NCBI RefSeq assembly: GCF_000009265.1
Contig: NC_008380.1
Coordinates: 873,501 to 937,500, forward strand
Direction: 5' to 3'
From: Rhizobium johnstonii 3841
GTDB taxonomy: Bacteria > Pseudomonadota > Alphaproteobacteria > Rhizobiales > Rhizobiaceae
Length of the DNA stretch: 64,000 bases
A program made the translations under genes and the position numbers. Every line of letters starts with the position of its first letter. Positions within the stretch are counted from its first letter, which is position 1. The notes beneath the pieces are model-generated. The model was not told the DNA's origin. It saw only the letters and a program-made list of their open reading frames with translations, and did no database searches. Of this stretch, positions 9,354-17,941 are shown piece by piece.

Positions 9354-9415
9354 TCACACTTACTTTCGTAGCTGGTGGGTAGAGGCGAGGTCCCCGGGCC
9401 TTCTTCGGTGGTTTG

Positions 9416-10588
9416 CTACCGGCGTTTGGCGGCAGCCTGTTGAACAAGCGCATGGAAATCAGTGATGAAACGGTTGACGCGTTCATTAGCGAAGGCCTGT
9501 GCCTTCGCCGCCCGTTCGAACAGAATATCCGGCGAAGACAGATTTGCCGGAGCAAGTGCGTCTGCAAGCGCCTGCGCGTCATGGCGATCGAAAAATACGG
9601 CGGCTTCGCCCGCTTGTTCCCTGTTGACGTCCAAATCAGACAAAATCAACGGCACGCCCCACGACAGGGCCTCTTCGACTGTCGTGCTCCACCCTTCGAA
9701 GAGAGATGGATTCAGCAAGGCCATACTAGCGGTTGCGAGTGGAGCAAGATCGCCATATGGGATAAGACCGAGAAGAATGAAGTTCGAGGAGAGACCGGAA
9801 CTGTCGATAGCAGCCTTCACACGCGGAAAATAAGAGGGGTCGCGCGGATCAGACTGACTGCCACATGCTACGACAGTAACGTCTTGACCGCGGCGACGGA
9901 GGATCGTCAATGCCTCCACGACAAGAAGATGGTTCTTGTGCTGCCAGAACTGGTTGGGAAGGAAGATATACCGCTCAGGCAGTCCATATTTGTCGGCAAG
10001 AGCACGAGCAGCCGCAGGAACAATTACTCCCTTGGGCGGCACCGCAAACCTGACGACGTGTGTGCGCCCCCGGGAGGACGGATAGAAAACTTCGCACGAG
10101 ACGCGCGAGTCTTCACTGCTCAACATGATCTCGCGTTTTCCCAGGACCTGAATTCTAAACCCTATATCGCGTTTCCAGTAGCCAAGCTTACTGAAGAGAT
10201 GGGGGAGGAAGCGGTGCTGGAAATCTGGGATCCAGGCAATAGCGGGGATGCCGAGATTGAAACCAAAAAATTGAGCCACCTCAAATACGACATCTATCCG
10301 GTGAGTTCTAAACAGCTTACGCACACGCCAGTCGGCGCCGGTGACAAGACCGGTGAGCAGAGATCTGAAGCTCCTGGATCTGTTAAAGAGCGGGCTACGG
10401 ACCACCTCAACGCAATTCAGAGCCGCAAATGGAGTTATATCTTCTTCATCGACGTCGGTTCCAAAGAACATAACGGGCGTAAGAGCTCTGCTCTGATCAG
10501 CGGACAGCAGCCTAGCGAGATTTATCAGATAGTTATAACCGCCGGTCCAGTTTTTTCCGCCGATCATCGTAAAGGCAATACGGGTCAT
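9416..10588 (-). CDS. Family 4-like glycosyltransferase (GT-B)
   Basis: 390 residues from the ATG at 10588, which overlaps the stop of the upstream SDR gene as ATGA, so this start is favoured over the longer reading. The N-terminus IAFTMIGGKNWTGGYNYLINL resembles GT-B acceptor-binding domains. The C-terminal half has the donor-site features YIFLPNQFWQHKNH, ALLNPSLFEGWSTTVEEAL with the conserved E-x7-E pattern, and GVPLILSDLDVNREQAG. Retaining GT4 enzymes of this type include mannosyl- and fucosyltransferases, but specificity is unknown. Confidence 0.85.
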   Translation of the reverse strand: MTRIAFTMIGGKNWTGGYNYLINLARLLSADQSRALTPVMFFGTDVDEEDITPFAALNCVEVVRSPLFNRSRSFRSLLTGLVTGADWRVRKLFRTHRIDVVFEVAQFFGFNLGIPAIAWIPDFQHRFLPHLFSKLGYWKRDIGFRIQVLGKREIMLSSEDSRVSCEVFYPSSRGRTHVVRFAVPPKGVIVPAAARALADKYGLPERYIFLPNQFWQHKNHLLVVEALTILRRRGQDVTVVACGSQSDPRDPSYFPRVKAAIDSSGLSSNFILLGLIPYGDLAPLATASMALLNPSLFEGWSTTVEEALSWGVPLILSDLDVNREQAGEAAVFFDRHDAQALADALAPANLSSPDILFERAAKAQAFANERVNRFITDFHALVQQAAAKRR

Positions 10589-11535
10589 GATCTCACACCG
10601 GATTCCGATCGAAACCACCTGACATAGCCTGAGAGGCCTTCCATCAAATCCTTTTGCCACTCGAACCCGAGGGCTGCGAGCTGCTCGGATTGGGCTATCA
10701 GGCTTTGAGGGTCGCCAGCTCTTGCTTTACCCGAAAATTCAATCCTGGCTTCCAAATTAGCATCGACCGCCCATGCTTGGGCAATGCCTTCAACGATCGC
10801 ACGAACATTGGTGCCGCGGCCGGTGCCGATATTGATAACTTTTGGCGAGGGGTTCGCCTCGGTGTGGATAAGCGACAGCGCGCGCACGACGTCGGTCACC
10901 GCCGTCCAGTCTCTAAGCTCGTTGCCACTGCCGCCGAGAAGGAGTCGCTCAGGATGAACCTCGAGCTGGGAGCAAACGTCCCAGAGCAATTGCTTGCGTA
11001 ATCCCTCCCCATAAACTGAAAACAGACGACCGATCACGACCTTTAACTCGTAGCTCTCGCAATAGGAGATGCAGAGAGATTCCATTATATGCTTGTGATG
11101 ACCGTATGGAGAGAAGGGGTTGGGTTTCGCCGTCTCAGCTATCTGACCTATGTGGCCTGCCCCGTAAACAGCAGCGCTAGAAACCGCCACTAAGCTGCTT
11201 TTAGGGGCCTCCAGTCTCAGCCATTCAAGCAGTTCAATGGTCGAGCTGACCGTGCGGTGGAAATCTTCGCGAGGATTTGCGATTGCTGCTCCGACCGACG
11301 AGCCCCCCGCAAGATGGTACACAATGTCCACCGTCCCAAACTGCTGTTGAATCAACCGAAGATTGGGGATATCGACCCCACCGTTATGCCAAGAAACCAG
11401 CCCCCAGCGTTGGGCATGAAGCGGTGACCAGGTACCGTGCCCAAGGCCGAATACGGAGTTCCCGGCAAGTGCAAGCGACTTTGCCAGATATCTTCCGATA
11501 AATCCGTGAGCGCCTGTGATTAATATACGAGCCAT
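10585..11535 (-). CDS. Extended SDR, nucleotide-sugar epimerase/4-reductase
   Basis: 316 residues with the NAD(P) motif GAHGFIGRYLA at residue 8, a substrate block HLAGGSSVGAAIANP, a Ser-Ser-Ala active region and YGHHK as the catalytic YxxxK. RDWTAVTDVVRAL and NIGTGRGTNV are conserved C-terminal blocks. It is related to GalE/RmlD-type enzymes. With the WbpM-type 4,6-dehydratase in the same locus it is a candidate 4-reductase that finishes UDP-QuiNAc or UDP-FucNAc (compare R. etli WreQ and P. aeruginosa WbpV/WbpK). That assignment is an inference. It lies nine bases after the methyltransferase gene and is coupled to the GT4 gene by ATGA. Confidence 0.8.
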   Translation of the reverse strand: MARILITGAHGFIGRYLAKSLALAGNSVFGLGHGTWSPLHAQRWGLVSWHNGGVDIPNLRLIQQQFGTVDIVYHLAGGSSVGAAIANPREDFHRTVSSTIELLEWLRLEAPKSSLVAVSSAAVYGAGHIGQIAETAKPNPFSPYGHHKHIMESLCISYCESYELKVVIGRLFSVYGEGLRKQLLWDVCSQLEVHPERLLLGGSGNELRDWTAVTDVVRALSLIHTEANPSPKVINIGTGRGTNVRAIVEGIAQAWAVDANLEARIEFSGKARAGDPQSLIAQSEQLAALGFEWQKDLMEGLSGYVRWFRSESGVRS

Positions 11536-11544
11536 TCTTTTTCT

Positions 11545-12387
11545 TTATTGGGGCCGCGTGGCGACGAACGAATACAGCCGGCCCGGCCGCCGATCGAATT
11601 TTGCTGCGATATGCGAGAAGATCGTCCAGACTGACCGAGAACTCAAAAGCGCTGGAGCGGCTCTTGCGAAGAGCGGCAATCGCATGGCAATCTGCGCCTT
11701 CAACTCCGCCGGAGTGTAGGGGGCGAAGTTGATCTCGCTCTCCAGCGGCATAAGGAGCTTGTCCATCTTGAAACCGGCCGAAACTATAGAGTTCTGATAC
11801 TCCTTCAGAAGAAAGGCGTTTTCCCCTCCATAGAGTTTGTGCAGGGGATGGCGATCCAGAAAGATCGGCAAATCGCGTTCGCTCGATATCACATGTTCGC
11901 GAACTGCGATGAAGCGCCCGCCGGGCTTGAGCACTCGAAAGAATTCACGACACGCGGCCGACAGATCGGAGGTGTGATGCAGAACGGCTCTGGCAAAGAC
12001 CACATCGAAGGCATTGTCGGAGAATGGGAGCCTTTCGGAAAACTCCTCGGCGATCGAAATGGGAAGATGAACTTCATTGAAGAGGGCACGAATTGCACCA
12101 GCACCCACGAGGTCGCTCGCGTCGGGCTCCAGTGCCGTTACTTCAAAACCTTCCTTGGCCAGAGCATAGCTGGCAATACCACGACCGGCGCCGATATCGA
12201 CTGCAGTTCCTGGCGCCTGCGGGAGAAATTCGCGGATGGCACCCCACTCGCCGCTCCGCCAATACCGCTCGGCCGCCTGCAGAATCGGATCGTCGTAGTA
12301 GGCATCGAGCACCAGCTTTTGCTGGTCAGGCTGTTGCCGAAGCCACTGGACGGCTGCTTCCCACGTGTCCAATTTTGTTGCCGTCAT
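11545..12387 (-). CDS. SAM-dependent methyltransferase
   Basis: 280 residues with motif I AVDIGAGRGIASYALA, an acidic loop ALEPDASD, and the motif II/III region FDVVFARAVLHHTSDLSAACREFFRVLKPGGRFIAVRE, characteristic of Methyltransf_11 proteins. A sugar O-methylation role in the O-antigen is likely from its place inside the operon. Its ATG overlaps the stop of the upstream acyltransferase gene by four bases. The C-terminal 110 residues are variable and presumably bind the acceptor. Confidence 0.8.
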   Translation of the reverse strand: MTATKLDTWEAAVQWLRQQPDQQKLVLDAYYDDPILQAAERYWRSGEWGAIREFLPQAPGTAVDIGAGRGIASYALAKEGFEVTALEPDASDLVGAGAIRALFNEVHLPISIAEEFSERLPFSDNAFDVVFARAVLHHTSDLSAACREFFRVLKPGGRFIAVREHVISSERDLPIFLDRHPLHKLYGGENAFLLKEYQNSIVSAGFKMDKLLMPLESEINFAPYTPAELKAQIAMRLPLFARAAPALLSSRSVWTIFSHIAAKFDRRPGRLYSFVATRPQ

Positions 12388-12977
12388 GGTTGACCTTCTG
12401 TCTCTTTTTGCGTCGGCTTGAGATTCCGAATTATGCGAGCGGGGTTACCGGCGACGACGGTGTAAGGGGGGACATCGCGCGTGACAACAGCATGGGCTCC
12501 AATAACTGCCCCGTCGCCGACTGTCACCCCCTTCAGGATACTCACGCCAAAACCAATCCACACCTTGTTTTGAATAAACACTGGCTTGATGGAAACCCCG
12601 GTCCAATCCTTCTTTCCTAAGCCCCAATCGGTCACATCGTTCTTGCGCAATTCCCAGTCGAGAGAATGAGAATCATGATCCACGATTGTCACTCCCCATG
12701 AGATGATGACATCGTTTCCAATCGTAATTCCGGAATGGCATACCAGGTGACTGGCACCAATATAGCAGCGATCGCCAATGCTGATGCGGCCGCGGGGATC
12801 ATCGAAGCTGATATTGCAATTGATGATACAGTTCTCGCCGATCTTCACATTGCCTCCGCGAACGGATCGCAATACCAGCCAACGGACATTGCTACCACTC
12901 CCAACGACAAATTTGCTCCGCTTGCGAGCCAACCATCCCGCCGCCATGTTTGCGATCGTGGTCAGGCTAAGCTTCAT
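12384..12977 (-). CDS. Hexapeptide-repeat (left-handed beta-helix) acyltransferase
   Basis: 197 residues made largely of imperfect hexapeptide repeats, ending with VTVGDGAVIGAHAVVTRDVPPYTVVAGNPARII, the hallmark C-terminus of the WbbJ/maltose-acetyltransferase group. The His in VDHDSHS fits the catalytic position. It probably O-acetylates a sugar of the repeat unit using acetyl-CoA in the cytoplasm. The start overlaps the stop of the upstream glycosyltransferase and its own stop overlaps the next methyltransferase start. Confidence 0.85.
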   Translation of the reverse strand: MKLSLTTIANMAAGWLARKRSKFVVGSGSNVRWLVLRSVRGGNVKIGENCIINCNISFDDPRGRISIGDRCYIGASHLVCHSGITIGNDVIISWGVTIVDHDSHSLDWELRKNDVTDWGLGKKDWTGVSIKPVFIQNKVWIGFGVSILKGVTVGDGAVIGAHAVVTRDVPPYTVVAGNPARIIRNLKPTQKETEGQP

Positions 12978-14065
12978 GCGCTTGCAGCCAGCCGTTGGAA
13001 GTTAAGCCATTGGGCACGCTTGTTGTACACGGTTCGTACAGTACGGGTTCCTTCGTTGGCTAACGCCTGGAGGCGCTCCGGTTCCCGAAGCAGATTTACA
13101 ATTGTCCGCGCCGCGGATTCTGCATCTTCATATGTTACCATGCTGATATTATTGACCATCCCCTCAGGATAAACACCGGAGTCCGAGACCATTAGCGCAC
13201 CGCATCCTAGCGCCTCCCAGCATCGCATATTTCCCCTGTCCGTTCCCGCCATATCCACGGCGCCATTTAGAACAATTTTCGCCTGCGAAATCGCTTCATA
13301 AAGCTCACGTCCGAAGAGTGGGGTACGGGACACTGCACGAATATTCTTCGGACGTCTGTGCTTCCCAAGCGGCAGAAGCCAACCAATCGGGCTCTCAGCA
13401 AGCCTAGTCAATCGCGATCGATCAAGGTGGTAGTAAACTTTAAAATCCCTTCGAATAGCCGAAACGGCTTGCAGTATCTCTGCACGCCGACGATGGTGAC
13501 GGCTATAGCCGCCGACAAAAAGCACATCGATTGGCCGGTCTCGATTTTCGGCATAGCTATCCATTGCCGGATCATGGGCTGGTGCAAAATATTCCGCGCG
13601 CCAGCCAAGCTTCCGATAACCATCCAATATGACAGGAAAGTTGCAGACGATCAAATCGTAGGCGCCGAAGTCGGTATTGCCGGAAGGCGCCGCTCGCCAC
13701 ATGATTGACTTCCGAACGCAGCCAGGAAGTTTGCGGACGAAGTCGTTCCCGTATCGCATCGGATCCGAATTATAAAATATCTCGGTGCGGTGATGTTCGA
13801 TCTGGCTCAGCAAGATCTGCTCCATGTCGGAGGTGGCGGGCAAACCATTTTCTACCGCCCAGTATCGTTGAAGTATCTCGTCATCGCCGTTCGTAAAGAA
13901 GATGTCTGGAGAGGTCTCCATTACCGGTTGCAGTATATGGCAAGCGCCATAGCGATCATCCAGAAAAAGAGCCAATCTGTCTGAAAAACTTCTCGCATCA
14001 ACTGCAAGCATATCAAGCCGCCGCATATAAGCAGCATATACCCCGGAATTTTGAAAAACGCGCAT
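12974..14065 (-). CDS. CgeB-like GT-B glycosyltransferase
   Basis: 363 residues from the ATG at 14065 (MRVFQNSGVYAAYM), eight bases after the Wzy gene; the longer open frame to 14488 only shadows wzy. The C-terminal domain has GNMRCWEALGCGALMVSDSG followed by MVTYEDAESAARTIVNLL, the Glycos_transf_1_2 donor-site pattern seen in CgeB and related enzymes. The N-terminal half contains FYNSDPMRYGNDFVRKLPGC and VLFVGGYSRHHRRR. Donor specificity is unknown; it is one of three recognisable glycosyltransferases in the operon. Confidence 0.75.
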   Translation of the reverse strand: MRVFQNSGVYAAYMRRLDMLAVDARSFSDRLALFLDDRYGACHILQPVMETSPDIFFTNGDDEILQRYWAVENGLPATSDMEQILLSQIEHHRTEIFYNSDPMRYGNDFVRKLPGCVRKSIMWRAAPSGNTDFGAYDLIVCNFPVILDGYRKLGWRAEYFAPAHDPAMDSYAENRDRPIDVLFVGGYSRHHRRRAEILQAVSAIRRDFKVYYHLDRSRLTRLAESPIGWLLPLGKHRRPKNIRAVSRTPLFGRELYEAISQAKIVLNGAVDMAGTDRGNMRCWEALGCGALMVSDSGVYPEGMVNNISMVTYEDAESAARTIVNLLREPERLQALANEGTRTVRTVYNKRAQWLNFQRLAASA

Positions 14066-14073
14066 ATTGGGTT

Positions 14074-15432
14074 CTATACCGATCCGAGGTGGACAAGATG
14101 CTCTTGTCCACCGTCGTTCTTTTCTGGCACCCACTTCATGGCGCTGGATAGCGCTAGCACTAATGGAACAACCAAAACCAAACCGCCGGTCATCATCGCG
14201 GTTTGAAGTGCGGTCGAAAGCATGACGAATATTCCATAGTGGCCGAGAGCCAGCCCCGCAATCGTTGCGACGGTCTTCCCTCGTTTCACTATCAGCTGGA
14301 TATCTAGCAAGCGGATAAAAAATCCGGCGAATAGCGAAAATAGAAGGACACCCATCCAAGAGAAGTCGGCCCAGGCATCGGCGATAAACATCGCTGTCGA
14401 GGTGGAACCTTCCACGCCACGATGGACGGCGCCGACCAGTAGATAGGTTGGTTGGCTGGGTTGACCGGTCAGAGAGCCGACCAGCCAACTGAACTTACTA
14501 CCCCAACCATAGGGGAGAACACTTGGAATTGCAGTATAATACTCAAGCAAGCTCTCATTCGGGATCATGAATATCCGGTAAAAGAGAAAGTCGAGTGCGT
14601 CACCGACACCGTGTAATTCACGAATGGCAATAAGTACCATCGCTCCGAACAGAAGTACGCCAAAAAGAATAAATCTGATCGCCATCCCCAACGGCAAATC
14701 TAAAGATTTTCTAAGATGTTCAACGACTAGCAACTGCAGCATAAATATCGCCAGTGGTGCCTTGCTTAGAGTTGAGGCCTTGGCCAACATAACGGCGATT
14801 ATAAAAGCCCAAGCGATCGCTCTCAGTTTCATTGACCGCTGTCTTATCGCTATAAAGCAGCAAAAGGCACAGAACGGAAGCACATTGGAGACCAGGAGAT
14901 TGAAAAGATAGAAGCGGCTTCCACCCGACTCTCGTCGCATCGCAATTTTCGCGACCTCACTTACATCTGAAATAAAGTAGACGATAGTTTTGGGTATGTT
15001 GTTTTCTAACACAACAACCGCCAAAATGATAAGGAGTCCGATTGTTGAAATAAGCTCGACGCGTTGAGCGACGCCTTCAGATATGCGGACAGGCCGAGTA
15101 CGCCAGGAATGCAGAGCAGCGTGGATCTGCTGATGACTAATGCCAAACGCGAAATCTGCCAACCCTATACCGAGAGTAATGCAGACAATTGAAATGGCAA
15201 GTGAGAGATCCAGTGCGCCTATGGCATCATTATAGGGGGCAGCAGACATGATTGTCTCGAAGAACTTGGTCTGAGGACCCCATACTCGAGTGTAATATAG
15301 ATACATAGGGCCATGAAGCGTGAGCATGAGGCCTAAAAATACTGACGAAAGCGTCAGATTGATACCCACCTTCCAAATGTAGAAGCCCACCGACAGTGTG
15401 ACAGCCATTGCGAAGACGAGGCTAGTCGACAT
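14074..15432 (-). CDS. wzy: O-antigen polymerase (Wzy-like) membrane protein
   Basis: 452 residues with 10-12 hydrophobic segments and a large loop in the second half (LLEYYTAIPSVLPYGWGSKFSWLVGSL onward), the general layout of Wzy polymerases, which join lipid-linked repeat units at the periplasmic face. Sequence conservation in this group is low, so the call leans on topology and on its position beside wzx and the amidotransferase genes. The start overlaps the upstream wbpG-like gene by 11 bases. It could alternatively be a different oligosaccharide-processing membrane protein. Confidence 0.7.
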   Translation of the reverse strand: MSTSLVFAMAVTLSVGFYIWKVGINLTLSSVFLGLMLTLHGPMYLYYTRVWGPQTKFFETIMSAAPYNDAIGALDLSLAISIVCITLGIGLADFAFGISHQQIHAALHSWRTRPVRISEGVAQRVELISTIGLLIILAVVVLENNIPKTIVYFISDVSEVAKIAMRRESGGSRFYLFNLLVSNVLPFCAFCCFIAIRQRSMKLRAIAWAFIIAVMLAKASTLSKAPLAIFMLQLLVVEHLRKSLDLPLGMAIRFILFGVLLFGAMVLIAIRELHGVGDALDFLFYRIFMIPNESLLEYYTAIPSVLPYGWGSKFSWLVGSLTGQPSQPTYLLVGAVHRGVEGSTSTAMFIADAWADFSWMGVLLFSLFAGFFIRLLDIQLIVKRGKTVATIAGLALGHYGIFVMLSTALQTAMMTGGLVLVVPLVLALSSAMKWVPEKNDGGQEHLVHLGSV

Positions 15433-16588
15433 CAGCTGCCTCTACGGTTGCGCTACGTGACGGCAGCAAAATTCGAGTCACCTTACGCAGGCGCAAAAGC
15501 GCTTTATGAAGCCACATGCCGTTCGGAAAATTACTGTGCGGTACTGGCGGTGCCTCGATATACCATTGGAGCTCCTCCGGCTTCAATCCCAGTTTTTTGG
15601 CCACGAACTTTGTTTCCCTGCGGGCATCCTGAACGGAGATGATGGGCGTTGAAATTTCGCGCAGCGCCTCCTCCCGTGTCATTTGTCCGGCAACAATCAA
15701 ACTTGAAAGATGAAGCCGTCTTTTGTCAAAGTTAAATTTTCTCGGAAGATAGATATCCTGGTAGAATTTGGTGAATCTGGATTCACTGTGTTTGCCACCG
15801 TAGTCACGCCACCCATATTCGCGCTGAAGCTCAGTGCGCGCCTCTTCTTTATTGTAGTCGATGTAGTTGAGCGGACGGTGAATGGTGAGTTGCCGGCGGA
15901 CGCGGGTAAGCCAAATATACTCAAGAGGGCTCATGAAGGGATAGGTCGTGAGCTTCAAGGAGCCGAAGCGTTTTTGAATCGCGCTCGCATGCGTTCCGTC
16001 AATCGACGGATAGCCAAAGCCGCGGGGTATCACCGATTCTGACGCGAAGTTTACGCCGCTGAGGAAGTGACGAATGCCGAATTTAGCTGCTGTCCTATAG
16101 AGGGTGGAAAAGAATGCATGATCTTGCGGGATGTCCTGATTGAGGACAGAAGCCTTCATAAACGCAATCTGCAGATCGCGCATCTCCTGCCACTCGATTA
16201 CATACGTGTGAAGGTCGAGATCGAGTTTTCGGACAAGAATTTCAATATTGTGGACGGCGGGCTCGGAATTCCAACCGCCGTCGACATGGACCGCCAGAAG
16301 ACGAAGACCATGCTTTCGGGCGGCGAGATGCGCAAGAAACGCGCTGTCAATTCCACCGCTAAGCCCGACCATTGCGTCGTATGGCTTACCTGCGCCTTCT
16401 TCCTTCAATGTGGCGATCAATCGCCGCATTCGTATGTCGCCTTCGGGGCCGGTCCACCACTCGTGCGGCTTGCGATTCAGCGCATCACGACAGCAGTTAC
16501 ATTGGCCGTTTGCGTCAAACACGATCGACGGGTTGGAATTGTCCATGACGCAAAATGAGCAAACTCGCGACGCGTTATCCATGAGCAC
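15422..16588 (-). CDS. wbpG: N-acetyl sugar amidotransferase, WbpG/PseA family
   Basis: 388 residues. A Cys-rich N-terminus (CSFCVMDN and CNCC) is followed at about residue 74 by VGLSGGIDSAFLAH, the PP-loop ATP pyrophosphatase motif that adenylates the N-acetyl group of the sugar. In P. aeruginosa WbpG works with HisH2/HisF2: the glutaminase releases ammonia, which becomes an acetamidino group on UDP-ManNAc3NAcA. PseA does the same for pseudaminic acid. Here the gene overlaps the HisF2 gene by 14 bases, which supports the same three-part system. A second in-frame ATG lies six bases in. Confidence 0.9.
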   Translation of the reverse strand: MLMDNASRVCSFCVMDNSNPSIVFDANGQCNCCRDALNRKPHEWWTGPEGDIRMRRLIATLKEEGAGKPYDAMVGLSGGIDSAFLAHLAARKHGLRLLAVHVDGGWNSEPAVHNIEILVRKLDLDLHTYVIEWQEMRDLQIAFMKASVLNQDIPQDHAFFSTLYRTAAKFGIRHFLSGVNFASESVIPRGFGYPSIDGTHASAIQKRFGSLKLTTYPFMSPLEYIWLTRVRRQLTIHRPLNYIDYNKEEARTELQREYGWRDYGGKHSESRFTKFYQDIYLPRKFNFDKRRLHLSSLIVAGQMTREEALREISTPIISVQDARRETKFVAKKLGLKPEELQWYIEAPPVPHSNFPNGMWLHKALLRLRKVTRILLPSRSATVEAADVD

Positions 16589-17333
16589 CTTGCTCCGCTT
16601 CCTCCAAAATTTCTGGTGCAGGGTAGCTTATAAGAACTGCCCTTAGCCGACCGATAAAGGTGAAGGCGCTCCCCGAGGCCGCGGCGGAAGCGCCGGCATG
16701 AAGGCCTTCCATCAGGTGGGCGACGTCTCCGGCGCCACCCAAGGCAACGACCGGAATGCTCAGCTTTCGGGTAATCGACTGGATCAACTCAAGATCATAT
16801 CCGTTGCGGGTGCCGTCGAGAGTTTTCGACTGAAGAATTATTTCGCCAACGCCGGCATCCTGCAACCTCAGGCAGAATTCTATCGGCTCTTGCCTCGCAC
16901 CGCTTGAAGCGTAGCAGCTCGCCGCCGCGCCGCGACCGTCTACGTCGACACAGGCAACCAGAGCCTGGCTGCCCATATCGGCAGCGATCGCTCCCACCAG
17001 TTGCGAATTGCGCGCGCCTTGACCGAGTACAAACTTCTCGACGCCGGAGCGGTTAAGTTCCTCGCACTGCTTAAGCTCGGTGATGCCGCCGCCATATGCC
17101 AAAGGCATGAAACATTCGGTTGCGAGTTCGCGAACGAAGCCGAGGTCAGGACCTCGCCCCGTACGCGTGGCGTCGATATCGAGAATGCAGATCTCGTCGA
17201 CTTCCTTTTCGTTGAACAGGCGAACAACATTGAAGGGATCGCCGACGTAGGTGCGCTCGCCAAACTCTATCGTTTTCACCAGCCGACGCTTCTGATCGAC
17301 TAGCAGGACGGGTATAAGCCTTTTTCTCATCAA
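16575..17333 (-). CDS. hisF: HisF2-type cyclase-like subunit for sugar amidination
   Basis: 252 residues of a HisF-like (beta/alpha)8 barrel starting MMRKRLIPVLLVDQ. At the place of the first catalytic Asp of histidine HisF (IACLDV in T. maritima, D11) this protein has Leu (PVLLV), the pattern of HisF2/AglZ-type proteins. The second Asp is kept (ACVDVD). The enzyme would channel ammonia from HisH2 to the sugar amidotransferase and need not make imidazole glycerol phosphate. Its ATG overlaps the hisH2 stop as ATGA. The true histidine hisF is expected elsewhere in the genome. Confidence 0.9.
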   Translation of the reverse strand: MMRKRLIPVLLVDQKRRLVKTIEFGERTYVGDPFNVVRLFNEKEVDEICILDIDATRTGRGPDLGFVRELATECFMPLAYGGGITELKQCEELNRSGVEKFVLGQGARNSQLVGAIAADMGSQALVACVDVDGRGAAASCYASSGARQEPIEFCLRLQDAGVGEIILQSKTLDGTRNGYDLELIQSITRKLSIPVVALGGAGDVAHLMEGLHAGASAAASGSAFTFIGRLRAVLISYPAPEILEEAEQGAHG

Positions 17334-17941
17334 AGCTTTCCGAATGCTTCAAGAACCCGCATCCCGAAGCGGTGGCTTTTTTCAGGATGAAATTGCACGC
17401 CGCTGACATTGTTCGAACTCACTGCGCAACATAGCTCCTCGCCGTAGTCGATGACGGCGGTAACGTCATTCGGATCATCGCAATCGACAAAATAGCTGTG
17501 GTCGAAATAGAAGCGCTCCCGCCGGTTGGACCTGTCGAACAGAGCGCTTTCTCGGCGCGGCTTTATCTCAAGCCAACCGATATGAGGAACCTTAAGGGAT
17601 GATGTTGCCGGCAGCCTGATGCGCTTCACATCCGCATTTATCCAGCCTAGTCCAGTTTCCGAGCCTTCCTCGCTGGATCGCGCCAACAGCTGCATACCGA
17701 GACATATGCCGAGAACAGGAACCCTCCGTTCGCGCACCGCGTGATTCAGTGGATCGACTAATTTTCTGTTTCTCAACGTGGCCATTGCTTTGTCAAACGC
17801 ACCGACCCCTGGAAGAACGAGCTTCGCGGCACTTTCGATCTCCTTGGGATCACCGCTTGGCCGAGCATCGATCCCCAGATACTCCGCCATATTGGTAATT
17901 GCGCCGATATTCCCGACGCCATAGTCTACCACAGTGATCAC
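17330..17941 (-). CDS. hisH: HisH2-type glutamine amidotransferase
   Basis: 203 residues of a class I glutaminase. The nucleophile motif is VLGICLGMQLL (Cys near residue 79) and the His-Glu pair is in GVQFHPEKSH near residue 183. The N-terminus VVDYGVGNIGAITNM and LPGVGAFDKAM are typical HisH blocks. It supplies ammonia to HisF2 and WbpG for acetamidino sugar synthesis. It starts directly after the wzx stop and is coupled to hisF2 by a four-base overlap. Context, not the active site, distinguishes it from the histidine-pathway enzyme. Confidence 0.9.
   Translation of the reverse strand: MITVVDYGVGNIGAITNMAEYLGIDARPSGDPKEIESAAKLVLPGVGAFDKAMATLRNRKLVDPLNHAVRERRVPVLGICLGMQLLARSSEEGSETGLGWINADVKRIRLPATSSLKVPHIGWLEIKPRRESALFDRSNRRERFYFDHSYFVDCDDPNDVTAVIDYGEELCCAVSSNNVSGVQFHPEKSHRFGMRVLEAFGKL

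Noticed and set aside
9413..10627. 404-codon plus-strand frame opposite the GT4 gene
   Set aside because: The minus strand carries clear GT-B motifs; the plus reading shows no domain and is an antisense shadow.
14066..14488. N-terminal extension of the CgeB-like glycosyltransferase
   Set aside because: The extra 141 codons overlap wzy and are low-complexity Arg-rich; the start at 14065 fits the spacing and family length.
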